A stretch of DNA of 23,141 nt from a virus. The DNA lies in the IMG/VR virus record IMGVR_UViG_3300031565_000394, positions 1 to 23,141 of that record. The stretch is one strand, 5' to 3'. The notes beneath the pieces were generated by a model. It worked only from the letters and a program-made list of their open reading frames with translations, was not told the DNA's origin and ran no database searches. The position numbers were made by a program, and so were the translations under genes. The stretch's first letter is position 1. Each line of letters begins with the position of its first letter. Of the stretch, positions 1 to 8,800 are shown piece by piece.

Positions 1-1
1 T

Positions 2-1237
2 TCAGCAGATCTGCAGGCCCAGCTTGAAATCGAAAAGATTAAAGCTCAGAAAGCAGACAACGCGAACAAAGCTCTTATGGATGAAAGTACGCCCTTCATT
101 GATGGCTATCAGTCTGAATTAGAACGATATAACGGTAACGGCCATACTCAGCTTATCGAGCAAGATTTGATTGATTCTGCCGATAGACTTCTTCAAAACC
201 CATTTTTTCCAAATGACCAAAACACACCGATGCCAGCTATACCAGATGGAGCTTGGAAATTTTTTCCACCTTTTTCTGGAAACAAAGGTATTGGTAAGAA
301 TTACAATGAAACTTATACTCCTGTCACTAAAGAGCAAGATCATTTTGATGATATCAATACCCAGATAGCTATAATTGAAGCCCTGGTGGACGCTACGAGA
401 AGTAGTGGAAATGAGTGTGTGGATATTCCACCGGAAATCGTTGGTCCAAGTGTGGTAATGCAACAGGCTGCGATAGACCTTAAAGCCGCTGTACAGGCCT
501 GGGAGGACTTCTTAAACGGTACCGATGCCTCAGTTGTTACCTTCGATATAGACGGTGCTAGGGCTGCTCAAAATACAGCTTCAAAAGCCGATATATCCAA
601 TGCTATCGTAGTGATAGACGCATGGCAACTCTTACAAGATTTTGATACTGTTACCCCTGTTCCAGGTGGTTGTGCTGCATTCGATACTTTTCCAGCAGGT
701 TCTTTTCAGCCAAGTAAATTTCGATCAACTGAACTTCAAGATATTAAAGATGAGATCACAGCTAGACAAGCTTTTATAACAACCAGAGAAAGTGAACTTA
801 ATACAAACTTAGGCACTGTCACTCAAGACTTTAATAATGGTGATATAACAGGTGGTTCTGGTTTCTATCTAAAAAGATTTCGTTTTGTTGATATGAGGCT
901 TAATACTGTTGGCGGAAGTTTAAGTAAACTTCGCGGTATTGAAAGAGGGCAAGATGCTCAGCAACAAATCCAAAACTCAAACGACATTACAGAAGATGCT
1001 TTAGTAGATGTCATGGCTGCGTCAGCTTTCAGAGCACCAGCAACTAATATCAATAGTGTTCATGTTTTAAATGGAAGTTTATTTAGCCCTGGTGATAGTG
1101 CATACGTGGTAGCAAACACACAGGCAGAGATTTCTGTTACTATTCAGTCTATTAGTAATAATCGAATTGTTCTTGACAAAGCCATTCCAGAAAAGTATCG
1201 GCACACTGATGGTGCAAGGCTTTATAAATTACTTTAA
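2..1237 (+). CDS. Virion structural-type protein, 5' end missing
   Basis: The frame is open from position 2, so the first ATG at 77 is probably internal. The 25 codons before it (SADLQAQLEIEKIKAQKADN...) form a charged helix that runs straight into the rest. About 411 residues are visible. Most of the protein is alpha-helical with coiled-coil-like stretches (around residues 1-50 and 240-270 of the visible part). It ends in a small beta module, 'SLFSPGDSAYVV...' to 'ARLYKLL', of the 'pGD ... I ... ip ... lyKl' kind often seen at the ends of phage structural proteins. No signal peptide, membrane segment or enzyme motif is seen. Its stop overlaps the stop of the convergent minus-strand gene by 4 bp, so no terminator fits between them. 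The position upstream of baseplate genes suggests a virion part (inference). I do not recognise the family, and the true length is unknown. Confidence 0.7.
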   Translation, partial: SADLQAQLEIEKIKAQKADNANKALMDESTPFIDGYQSELERYNGNGHTQLIEQDLIDSADRLLQNPFFPNDQNTPMPAIPDGAWKFFPPFSGNKGIGKNYNETYTPVTKEQDHFDDINTQIAIIEALVDATRSSGNECVDIPPEIVGPSVVMQQAAIDLKAAVQAWEDFLNGTDASVVTFDIDGARAAQNTASKADISNAIVVIDAWQLLQDFDTVTPVPGGCAAFDTFPAGSFQPSKFRSTELQDIKDEITARQAFITTRESELNTNLGTVTQDFNNGDITGGSGFYLKRFRFVDMRLNTVGGSLSKLRGIERGQDAQQQIQNSNDITEDALVDVMAASAFRAPATNINSVHVLNGSLFSPGDSAYVVANTQAEISVTIQSISNNRIVLDKAIPEKYRHTDGARLYKLL

Positions 1238-1542
1238 ATAATAAAACATCTTAGATAGTCCATATCTTCTTCAGTGTTTGCGGCCAATTCTTGTGTTACA
1301 TATACTAAATGTTCCTCAACCTTACCATAAGCTTTCTGCATTTCTTTTTCATCAGGATTTTTATTTGTTTCTTTTTTATTGGCTTTGAGTCTTGAGGTCT
1401 GTACTTTCAACATAGCTTTGTATTCTTTATGTAAGTATTCTGAAAAAGCTTGCTTCATTGCATCTTCAGGAATTTCGCTATAGAAGCCCTCTCTATTGAG
1501 CTTTTCCATAATTTCTTCTGCAAGATCTTTTATACTCATCAT
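1234..1542 (-). CDS. Hypothetical helical protein, last gene of minus-strand operon
   Basis: This 102-residue protein is mostly charged alpha helix (Lys/Glu rich), with no membrane segment, signal peptide or cysteine cluster; its single Cys is near the C-terminus (LRCFII). It starts with two adjacent ATG codons. The first (1542) overlaps the stop of the upstream lipoprotein gene as ATGA, and the second (1539) is an equally possible start. There is no good separate ribosome binding site, so translation is probably coupled to the lipoprotein gene. The 3' end overlaps the convergent structural gene by 4 bp. I do not recognise the family. Being last in an operon with a secreted protease-like lipoprotein, it could be a cytoplasmic partner, but nothing in the sequence shows this. 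Confidence 0.72.
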   Translation of the reverse strand: MMSIKDLAEEIMEKLNREGFYSEIPEDAMKQAFSEYLHKEYKAMLKVQTSRLKANKKETNKNPDEKEMQKAYGKVEEHLVYVTQELAANTEEDMDYLRCFII

Positions 1543-2117
1543 AAGCCATATTCTTCGGTATACTTAATTACTTCTTCTTTGTATTCATCGGGATCTGCAA
1601 GCTCAAAAAGTTCATCTATATAATATTCGTAATGCTTATGAATACAAGATTCATCTACAAGTATTGGATGCATATAAGAACCAGGGCATCCATCTGCTAA
1701 TAGGTCGTATTCCTGTATAATACCTAGCTTAAAACTAAGTCTTTCCAACCATCCCCAAAAGTTATCTGAACCTGTTGGTTTGGCGTGATCCCTAAAGAGA
1801 ACGCAGTGACCGAGTTCATGGAATAATAATTCTTCTCTTTCAAATTGACTCTTGCTTCTTAACCACCAACCGCGATCAATAAGAATCTTTTGATGAAAAG
1901 GCATTGGAGCACAAGTACCAGCAGTAACACCTTCTAAGTCTGCAAAGTGGATAGTAACATATTCAAAGTCTTCTTCTTTAACTAAGCCTCTAGATGCATT
2001 TATAAAGTTTTGAACATAGTAATCAAACTCTGGGTCTATTTGATATTCCACATTTTTTAGCTGTGCAGAACTACAGCTTGTGATAAATAAAACTATTACA
2101 ATTAGTATCTTTTTCAT
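1539..2117 (-). CDS. Putative lipoprotein zinc metalloprotease (metzincin-like)
   Basis: The 192-residue product begins MKKILIVIVLFITSC: a Lys-Lys n-region, a hydrophobic core and a lipobox (ITS-C15). It should therefore be exported, lipid-anchored at Cys15 and act outside the cytoplasmic membrane. Residues 100-104 are HELGH, the zinc/catalytic motif, followed by CVLFRDH, so Asp110 or His111 can be the third ligand. Forty residues later SYMHP (Met149) looks like a metzincin Met-turn. The Gly usual in HExxHxxGxxH is Leu here. Bacterial lipoproteins with HELGHC-x-L-x-R-x-H plus an S-x-M turn are a known type, but their substrates are mostly unknown to me. Four Cys in the mature part (69, 105, 144, 158) could form disulfides. 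The start overlaps the upstream gene's stop (TAATG) and the end overlaps the next start (ATGA). A role in envelope processing, superinfection exclusion or lysis is inference. Confidence 0.8.
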   Translation of the reverse strand: MKKILIVIVLFITSCSSAQLKNVEYQIDPEFDYYVQNFINASRGLVKEEDFEYVTIHFADLEGVTAGTCAPMPFHQKILIDRGWWLRSKSQFEREELLFHELGHCVLFRDHAKPTGSDNFWGWLERLSFKLGIIQEYDLLADGCPGSYMHPILVDESCIHKHYEYYIDELFELADPDEYKEEVIKYTEEYGL

Positions 2118-2278
2118 TATCGCCTAATATTCTTTACCATTAAAGCTCTACACTTTGTACAAACGAAATACTTGCCCTTGTCTACAAAATTATGACCTTT
2201 AATACATGACTTATTATAAGCTTTCATAAGAAGTACCATCCCTAATATTAAAAAAAAGTAAGTTGCTATATATTCCAT
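2117..2278 (-). CDS. 53-aa membrane microprotein with Cys/His zinc-type motif
   Basis: This short gene gives a 53-residue protein. Residues 3-21 (YIATYFFLILGMVLLMKAY) form one hydrophobic membrane segment. The rest carries C-x3-H-x10-C-x2-C (CIKGH ... CTKC), a spacing typical of a small zinc-binding knuckle, and it ends in a basic tail (KNIRR). Coding is supported by perfect packing: its ATG overlaps the stop of the 119-aa gene (TAATG at 2278) and its TAA overlaps the ATG of the lipoprotein gene (TAATG at 2117). It thus exactly fills the gap between the two genes in one frame. There is no clear independent ribosome site, so translational coupling is likely. Orientation in the membrane is uncertain, but the basic tail favours a cytoplasmic C-terminus. 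The family is not recognised. Confidence 0.72.
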   Translation of the reverse strand: MEYIATYFFLILGMVLLMKAYNKSCIKGHNFVDKGKYFVCTKCRALMVKNIRR

Positions 2279-2637
2279 TATGGTTTTACGCCCTTATGGT
2301 GTAATTTTGATTTAGTTCTATTTCCACAGCCTTCTTCACGACAAAGCCTATAATAATGAAGACCATCTCTTCTGTGTAAGAATTCCAATTCCATATAGCC
2401 ATCGTCGCACTCAAAACATTTACGCTTGGCTAGTTCTTTTTTCTTCTTCTGTTCTACGTTTTTCTGCTCTTCTCTTTGTTGTTCTACCAGATCTTGAAGT
2501 TGATCAAATTTACTTAAGTCAACCCTGGCCAATATTTTTCTAAGAGCAGCAAGCTGCTTTTTTAACTTCTTATTTTCATATTTAAGTCTATCTAGCTGGT
2601 CATGTTCTCTATCAGTATATTTTGCTCGTTTTGGCAT
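2278..2637 (-). CDS. Coiled-coil and zinc-ribbon phage protein
   Basis: This is a 119-residue basic protein. Residues about 8-70 are a long charged helix with heptad-like leucines (LDRLKYENKKLKKQLAALRK ...), predicted to form a coiled coil. The C-terminal part has CFEC (about residues 74-77) and a second pair C-x4-C (CREEGC), with aromatic and basic residues between, as in a small zinc ribbon. This coiled-coil plus Zn-ribbon layout is familiar from unnamed small proteins of marine and T4-like phages, recognised by pattern only. There is no signal peptide. A good ribosome site (AGGAAGAA) lies just before the ATG, after the 55-aa gene's stop. Its stop overlaps the start of the 53-aa gene. Nucleic-acid or protein binding is plausible, and the function is unknown. 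Confidence 0.78.
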   Translation of the reverse strand: MPKRAKYTDREHDQLDRLKYENKKLKKQLAALRKILARVDLSKFDQLQDLVEQQREEQKNVEQKKKKELAKRKCFECDDGYMELEFLHRRDGLHYYRLCREEGCGNRTKSKLHHKGVKP

Positions 2638-2646
2638 TTATTCTTC

Positions 2647-2814
2647 CTAAATCGCCTTATCGCCCTTTACAATTTTAAAAGTCTTTCTTCTCATCTCTGA
2701 AATTCTTCTGTTTCGGAGCTTGCGCATACGTTGTTTGATGAATCCTGTAATAATTACAATTATAGGTAATAATGTTAGAAAAAGTATTATTTTGCCATTA
2801 AAATCACTCCCCAT
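2647..2814 (-). CDS. 55-aa single-pass membrane protein
   Basis: This short gene gives a 55-residue protein. After a short N-terminus (MGSDFN), residues about 8-26 are strongly hydrophobic (KIILFLTLLPIIVIITGFI). They are followed by a strongly basic tail (KQRMRKLRNRR ... RRKTFKIVKGDKAI). By the positive-inside rule the tail should be cytoplasmic and the N-terminus outside. The start overlaps the 64-aa gene by 11 bp, and the stop lies 9 bp before the next ATG. The clean fit between its neighbours supports it as a real gene. Single-pass proteins of this size and charge occur among phage holins, antiholins and morons, but the sequence alone does not identify which. Confidence 0.7.
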   Translation of the reverse strand: MGSDFNGKIILFLTLLPIIVIITGFIKQRMRKLRNRRISEMRRKTFKIVKGDKAI

Positions 2815-2998
2815 CATTTAATTCTCTCTCAACAATCTCTTTATTATTCTTTCTTTTATAGTCTTTTTTGCTCTTAAAGGCTTTTGTAGGAGGCGGAGTT
2901 GGGATTCTGCCAATGAAAAGCTTCAATGATTCCAAGGCTTTAGCTAAACTATTCTTCTTTTTCTTAGCTTTTCGCTTGCGCTTTGCCATTTTGCCCAT
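2804..2998 (-). CDS. Small basic protein, first gene of minus-strand operon
   Basis: This 64-residue protein is very rich in Lys and Arg at its N-terminus (KRKRKAKKKK). It has a Pro-rich centre (RIPTPPPTKAF) and a second basic patch (KSKKDYKRK) before an acidic end. The pattern 'PTKxxKxKKxYxRK' resembles a motif I associate with many short phage proteins of unknown role (recognition from memory only). The start at 2998 is supported by a strong GGAGG ribosome site (complement of 3003-3007). A second Met three codons in is less well spaced. Being first, it sets the operon's promoter in the divergent region. Nucleic-acid binding is a guess from the charge. Confidence 0.65.
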   Translation of the reverse strand: MGKMAKRKRKAKKKKNSLAKALESLKLFIGRIPTPPPTKAFKSKKDYKRKNNKEIVERELNDGE

Positions 2999-3092
2999 AA
3001 TGCCTCCACATTAAAGATTGCTGAATCCTAATCTTTATAGTATATATACCACTTCCCTTCTATATAAATCTTTTAAATTATAGGTTACCTTA
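2999..3092. promoter_or_regulatory. Divergent intergenic control region
   Basis: These 94 bp separate the start of the minus-strand operon from the start of the plus-strand baseplate block, so promoters for both directions are expected here. Visible elements are AT-rich boxes and a perfect 10-bp palindrome GTATATATAC at 3040-3049. CTATATAAATC near 3060 resembles the T4-type late promoter core TATAAATA with one mismatch. The rightmost part before ATG 3093 has AGGTTACC as a weak ribosome site. No convincing -35/-10 pair was found for either strand, so exact promoters are not assigned. Confidence 0.45.
3012..3037. repeat. Inverted repeat, 8-bp arms (possible operator)
   Basis: TAAAGATT (3012-3019) and its exact complement AATCTTTA (3030-3037) flank a 10-base loop. 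A further AATCTTT sits at 3067-3073. The repeat lies between the minus-strand start and the AT-rich box, a suitable place for a repressor or activator site or a 5' RNA hairpin on the minus-strand transcript. It is short and AT-rich, so chance is possible. Confidence 0.4.
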
Positions 3093-5783
3093 ATGAGCGA
3101 TTATTCACCCAGTCCTTTTCTAAATCAAATCAAAGAAAGAAAACTTGCGATTGATGAGATAAAAGAGGAATTAGCAAAAATCCCAGCACTACCTTGGGAT
3201 GATAATTCAAAATTCTATGGCAAAGAAAATGAAGTATTTTTTGCACCTTTTTTTATTGAACCAGATCGTTGGGATAAATTTTATCCATATAGACTTTTAG
3301 TTGTAGATGTTTCAAATGGCAATCAAATTGTTGGAGTCACAGGTGATTCTTCTACGGTTTATAGTAAATTTACTCAAGAAACAAAAGCAGCAGGTATTGA
3401 ATACGTTATCTATCAAGAAGCTAGACAAAAGATGTGGGAGATGGTATTTCCAATAACACCACAACAACTCCAAATTACAGATCAATTTGCAATAAATACA
3501 ACTGCCACTATGAGAGGTGTGGTAGAAGAGCACAATGGTGTTAAATTTAAAATGATTACTGCCTCTGGAACTACAGGTGTTTGGCCACTAAAACCTACGA
3601 TTGGTGGTAACATTAGCCCAAAAAGCTCTTTTGAAAGTATTTTTTCAGGAGCAATTGAAGGTTTTTCAAGTTTAACAGAACAAGTTAAAAATATTAAAAG
3701 TGCCTGGTCTGGCAAGCATCCAAATAACCCACCTCTATCGGCAAAACCTGGTGAATCCGGTGTTGGCAGTTATGCTTCTACAGGTTATTATCAAGCTCTT
3801 TATTTAGGTCAATTTCTAGAAAGATATGCACAGGCTAAGAAACACCCATCATGGAAAAACTACAGATTAGTTCTAGACATGCCCAAACAAAATCAGACTT
3901 TTGTTGTGACACCGCAACAGTTTAGCCTATCACAAAGTGAACAAAAACCTAATCAATATAATTTTTCAATACAGCTTAAGGCTTGGAAAAGAATTACACT
4001 TAATATAGTACCTACAGCCGCATCCACTGGTTTGCCAAAATTCGGTGACCCTAATAACTGGCAAAAATGGATAAACAGTATTGAGGCAACTAGACAGGCT
4101 TTAGGTGGCGCTACTAATTTTGTTAAAGCAGTTCGCAGTGATTTTCAAGGTGTATTTAATAACTTAAGACAAATAAGTTTAGCCATAAAAGATGCTGGTG
4201 GTTTAGTGTTTTCTATAGCAGACCTTCCTCGACAAATTATTGAAGATTTAACTTCTGCTATTGAAGATAGTGCTGCAAATCTAGCAGCATCAGATGTATT
4301 AAGTTCTCCTACCAGAGCAACTGGTAATTTTGATACAGCTTTTGCTAAACTTGATGATACGCTTAAGGGAGGTAGCAAGGCAGGGTCTGTAACGCAAGGT
4401 ATCAAAAATCAAAGAAAAGTTAATGAAGGTTTATCAAGAGATGCCGTAAAATCTGGTGCTCTAGGTACGGAAGCAGCCCAAAGAACTGAAGTTGACACAT
4501 TGAATAATATTTTTGAAAATCCTGAAGAAAACTTTGATTTTTTTAATACGTTTGATTTGGATGATATCGAACTATCTCCAGAGCAAAGAGTGGCAATTGA
4601 AGATGAAATAGAAAAAACTCAACTTTTGACAGTCAATGATTTTAGAGATATTAAGGCTGATCTACTTAATCTTGCCAATCAAATTGCGGATAATTTCGGT
4701 GCTGGCGATGCTACTTACTCTGCAATTTACGGTCTACCAGACCCTAAAGAAAGAGCCTTGCCTCTTAGTGCTGAAGAAAATGAAATAATGAACTCTATTT
4801 TTGAAGCAATACAAACGATTGATCTTTTGACTGCCACAAAGCAATTTGATGATTTAAACTCAGAAGATCCTTTGGAGTTTGTTGGTGGATTAGCAAATGA
4901 ATCTGGAATTGACTTCTTAAATGCTCCATCTAAACTTGCTGTACCTGTTCCGTTTGGTTCTACAATCGAAGAAATAGCAGGCAGGTATTTACAAGATTCT
5001 AGTAGATGGCTTGAAATTGTTACAATCAATAAACTACGATCTCCATATATTGATGAAGAAGGTTTCTTTTACGACTTCTTATCAAACGCAAGTGGAAGGC
5101 AAATTAATGTAGACGATACAGAAGATAAGCTTTATATAGGCCAATCAATTATACTTCTGTCTAATACAGTGCCAGCTTTTTCTAGAAAAATTACTAACTT
5201 AGAAAAGATTGGTGAAAATAACTTTTTAATAACAGTGGATGGTTTAAATAATCTCAATACCTTAACAACTGCTGATAATGCTAGACTTCAGGCTTATTTG
5301 CCTGGAACAGTAAATAGTCAGAATCAGATTTACATACCTACAGCAGAACCATCAGAAGATGACGATAGAACTTATGAAATTCCTGGCATTAGTGACAACA
5401 AACTTGCAAAACTTTCAAAAGTCGATATATTACTGACAGATAATTTTGATGTTGCAATTAATAGTGTGGGTGATTTTAGACTTGCCAATGGGTTGACTAA
5501 CTTAATCCAAGCATTGAAGCTTAAAATTAGAACACAAAAAGGAAGTATTCTTAGACACTTAAACTATGGTCTTGGCCTAGAACACGGTATTTCAGTAGCT
5601 GATATTGAAAATGGTGCGATAATTAATGAATTAAATAAAATGATTGCAGAAGATAGCAGATTCCAGTCAATTACAAGTATTACGGTTAGACTTTCTGGAT
5701 CTTCTCTTCTTATCGATATGTCAATACAATTGGCCAACCAAACTGGCGTACTGCCTATAAACTTTGACCTGAGAGTTGCATAA
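3093..5783 (+). CDS. Baseplate wedge/hub fusion: N-terminal tail domain, LysM-like, gp25-like
   Basis: This 896-residue protein has at least three parts. Residues about 60-305 hold a tail-type domain with two related signatures: 'FPITPQQLQITDQFAI ... GTTG.WP' (about 120-166) and 'VVTPQQFSLSQS ... Y.FSIQLKAWKRI' (about 270-302). Both resemble baseplate hub or tube-interface proteins. Residues about 315-600 are mostly helical. Residues about 620-690 (PFGSTIEEIAGRYL ... LYIGQSIILLS) fit a LysM-like fold, as in T4 gp53. Residues about 778-896 (DFRLANGLTNLIQALKLKIR ... GSILRHLNYGLGLEHG ...) match the GPW/gp25 wedge family, normally a separate protein of about 120-130 aa. It is the first gene of the baseplate block, 46 bp ahead of the J-like gene, in the order W then J. 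The role as a wedge component joining tube and wedge is inferred from these families. The gp25 part is the surest call. Confidence 0.78.
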   Translation: MSDYSPSPFLNQIKERKLAIDEIKEELAKIPALPWDDNSKFYGKENEVFFAPFFIEPDRWDKFYPYRLLVVDVSNGNQIVGVTGDSSTVYSKFTQETKAAGIEYVIYQEARQKMWEMVFPITPQQLQITDQFAINTTATMRGVVEEHNGVKFKMITASGTTGVWPLKPTIGGNISPKSSFESIFSGAIEGFSSLTEQVKNIKSAWSGKHPNNPPLSAKPGESGVGSYASTGYYQALYLGQFLERYAQAKKHPSWKNYRLVLDMPKQNQTFVVTPQQFSLSQSEQKPNQYNFSIQLKAWKRITLNIVPTAASTGLPKFGDPNNWQKWINSIEATRQALGGATNFVKAVRSDFQGVFNNLRQISLAIKDAGGLVFSIADLPRQIIEDLTSAIEDSAANLAASDVLSSPTRATGNFDTAFAKLDDTLKGGSKAGSVTQGIKNQRKVNEGLSRDAVKSGALGTEAAQRTEVDTLNNIFENPEENFDFFNTFDLDDIELSPEQRVAIEDEIEKTQLLTVNDFRDIKADLLNLANQIADNFGAGDATYSAIYGLPDPKERALPLSAEENEIMNSIFEAIQTIDLLTATKQFDDLNSEDPLEFVGGLANESGIDFLNAPSKLAVPVPFGSTIEEIAGRYLQDSSRWLEIVTINKLRSPYIDEEGFFYDFLSNASGRQINVDDTEDKLYIGQSIILLSNTVPAFSRKITNLEKIGENNFLITVDGLNNLNTLTTADNARLQAYLPGTVNSQNQIYIPTAEPSEDDDRTYEIPGISDNKLAKLSKVDILLTDNFDVAINSVGDFRLANGLTNLIQALKLKIRTQKGSILRHLNYGLGLEHGISVADIENGAIINELNKMIAEDSRFQSITSITVRLSGSSLLIDMSIQLANQTGVLPINFDLRVA

Positions 5784-5829
5784 TATGGTATATATTAGGT
5801 TAGTTGCAATCTTAATGTTGGGAGCATAA

Positions 5830-8800
5830 ATGGCAAAATTTCCAAATCCGAAATCATATGAGCAAATCCTCGGAGATATGCTAGCAACTTATATCTCTAA
5901 AATTGGCGTAAATGACTTAAATGTAGGATCTGCTGTTACTTCTTTCTTCGAGTCCATGGCTCAAGCCGTTTATAGATCTTCAGGCGATACTTTTTCAATT
6001 CTCAGAGATTATTCTGTTGATAGAGCCGAAAGCGAAGCTCTTAAGCGTATTGCTGAAGAAGAGCGTGTATTTCCAATTCCTGCTCGCGTTGCGACTGGTC
6101 GAATAACTATTACAGATACTAGCTTTGAAAAAGTTGTTACAAAAGTCTATCAAGGCTCTCCACCTCCAAATATTGGTTCAAATACAATTAATGTTTCCGA
6201 TGCTGCTGAATTCACTGCAACTGGTTCTATCATTATAGGTCGTGGCACTCCAAATGTAGAAGGCCCTATTTTCTATTCTAGCATTACAAATGTTGGAAGC
6301 TTTGATGTTATCAATCTATCTACCCCTACTACTAAATATCATAATAACACAGAGAGTGTAATTTTAGCACAAGGTGGTGTAAGAATTATCCCTATTGGCA
6401 CTGTTGTTCAAACAATTGGCGGTGGTTCTTCTCCAGAAACAAACTTTTCTACAACTCAAGTTGCTACTATTCTTAATGGTGAAACACAAGTTGTAAATGT
6501 TCCAGTTGCCGCTCAAGAGCCTGGACTAGACGGTAACGTACCTAGAAATGCAATTAGAGAATTTACTTCTTCTCCTTTTACTGGAGCTACTGTTACAAAC
6601 CCCAACCCTTTTACTACTGGTAGAAGCGAAGAGTCTGATGAAGAAATTAGAATTCGTATTAAGAAACAAAGAATCTCAAAAGGCTTAGGTACAGCTACTG
6701 CTGTTAAGTCTGCAGTACTTGGCGCTCAAGCCAATGATGAAAATGCAATTGTAACTTCTAATGAAATTTTATCTACTGGTAATAAGACAACTTTATTTAT
6801 CGATAACGGACAAGGTTACGAAGAAGCTACTGCAGGTGTTGGGTTGGAATTTATTGTTGACTCAGCACTTGGCGGAGAACAATTCTTTCAACTTGCTACT
6901 GGCGGAAGTCAAACATCTATTGCAAAAGCCTTCTTACTCTCTAGTAATATTTCTCCCTATGACATCAGCGGTACAGATAGACTAGCTATTACAGTTGGTG
7001 GTATTTTAAGTGAGCATGTTTTTGCTTCAACTGACTTTAGATCAGAAGGTACAGCCGATGCGTATGAAGTAGTTGCTTCTATTAATGCAAATTCTAATAT
7101 TTCCTTCTCTGCTCGTACTGTAAACAACGGAACACAGGTTACTCTTTCTGCAAAAGAAGAGACTGATGAATTTATACAAAAAACCACACCTACTACTGGT
7201 AACGACGCAGGTATTGCTCTTGGTATTGCTATTAATGAAGTAGAGACAGTCAAATTGTTTAAAAACAAAACTGCTCTTAGTCGTAATGGAAGATCTGCAG
7301 TTGTTGAATCTGAAAATCAAAACGATTGGTCGAACACTATCACTGATGGTGAGACTTTAATTATTGCTGTTGACAATACACAGCCTATTACTTATACAAT
7401 TAACAACTCTGATTTTGCTTCTGAAGGTACTCATACAACTGTATCTAAAAATAATACACTTCAATCTTGGATTAATGTTTTAAATACAAAAATCACTGGT
7501 GCAACGGCTACTATTAATGGAAATAGAATTGTACTTTCCTCTAACTTAGATACAGATGCTAGAGCAGCTATAAATATTGACTCAGCTTCTACGTTGGTTT
7601 CAAAAGGCGTGTTTTCTTTAGCTAAAGGTTTAACAGCCGAAGGCAAAGAAGCAGATTTTACACTTTCTAGAAACACTGCACAGATTAAATTAACCGCTCC
7701 TCTTGAAGCAGGTGATAGTCTTACTGCTGGAAGTGATGCTACAGAAGGTACTATTCAATCTGGACAAATTCTAGGTGGTAACGTAGTTCTTGCAACAGAT
7801 GCAGAACTTTGGTTCTTAGTAGACAATCAGTCTGCAAGCATCATCGAAAGCGGAGTTACAAGTGATAGCTTTTTAACTGTTTTAAAACAACCAAGTAATA
7901 TCCTTAGATTCAGATCAAATCAAACTAACGCTTTTGGTAATATACAGTCTGGCGACTATATGGTAATCTGGAGTGATGAGATTTCTGCAGTTAATAGAGT
8001 TGAAGGCAGAGTGTATGCAGTAGGTACTAGTTTAGTAGCAAATGATTATGTTGATATTAAACTTACTTCTGCAGAATATGCCTTGGCAGTTGCTGAAGGT
8101 CCGGTTATCTTTTTAGAAGGTCTTGCTTTCTTGAGATCAGAAGTACCTCCACAAAAAGTAGACATCGCTGCCAACGCTTATCTAATTAGTGAAATTGCAA
8201 ATGAAATTGAAAACCAACTAATTGGTGTAAACACTGCCACTGAAAACGATGAGTTTATTATTCTTTCTACGAATAATAAGCAAATTACCGGAAGCCTCTT
8301 GCTTCTCACTCTTAATGAGTCAGCTAAGAATTTAAACTTCGAGACTGGTGATTTAGGCGTATCAAATGATTCTTTAATTGGTTTTGTTACTGCAGATTTA
8401 TCTGGTAGCGAAATGCCTTTATTTATCCATTCTAGCTTTACTAGCGATCAATTTGCAGATCCACCTAATACATCTATTGCTAACCTTGACTCTACACTTG
8501 ATTTAGACGTTGCTGGCGTTGATCCAAATGCTTTTATCGCAATGCAACATCCTTATTTAAACGGTGGAAGCTATATATTAGATGCTCAAGGTGCAGACGA
8601 AAAGGTATTGATTGACAATATCGCTGGTACAGCCATAGATATTGACGAGTCTAAAACTATTCGCAGAGTTAGATCTGGAGATCGCTATTATTTATTGAAC
8701 ACACTTGATATCGGACATAACGATAATCTTACTATAGTTCTAGATAGCGATGCTGCAAATAAAACATTTCCAATTAAACTTTATAGAAGAGCAATTACAA

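Noticed and set aside
119-463. Open frame on the minus strand (114 aa)
   Set aside because: It lies opposite the well-supported structural gene, starts inside it, has no ribosome site and its protein looks like random translation.
1201-1237. TATAAATT near the end of the first gene as a late promoter
   Set aside because: It lies in coding sequence facing a convergent gene, with no plus-strand gene start nearby.
6957-7676. Minus-strand and alternative-frame open frames inside the J-like gene
   Set aside because: The J-like frame is continuous over 1987 codons with family motifs at both ends. The others have no supporting starts or motifs.
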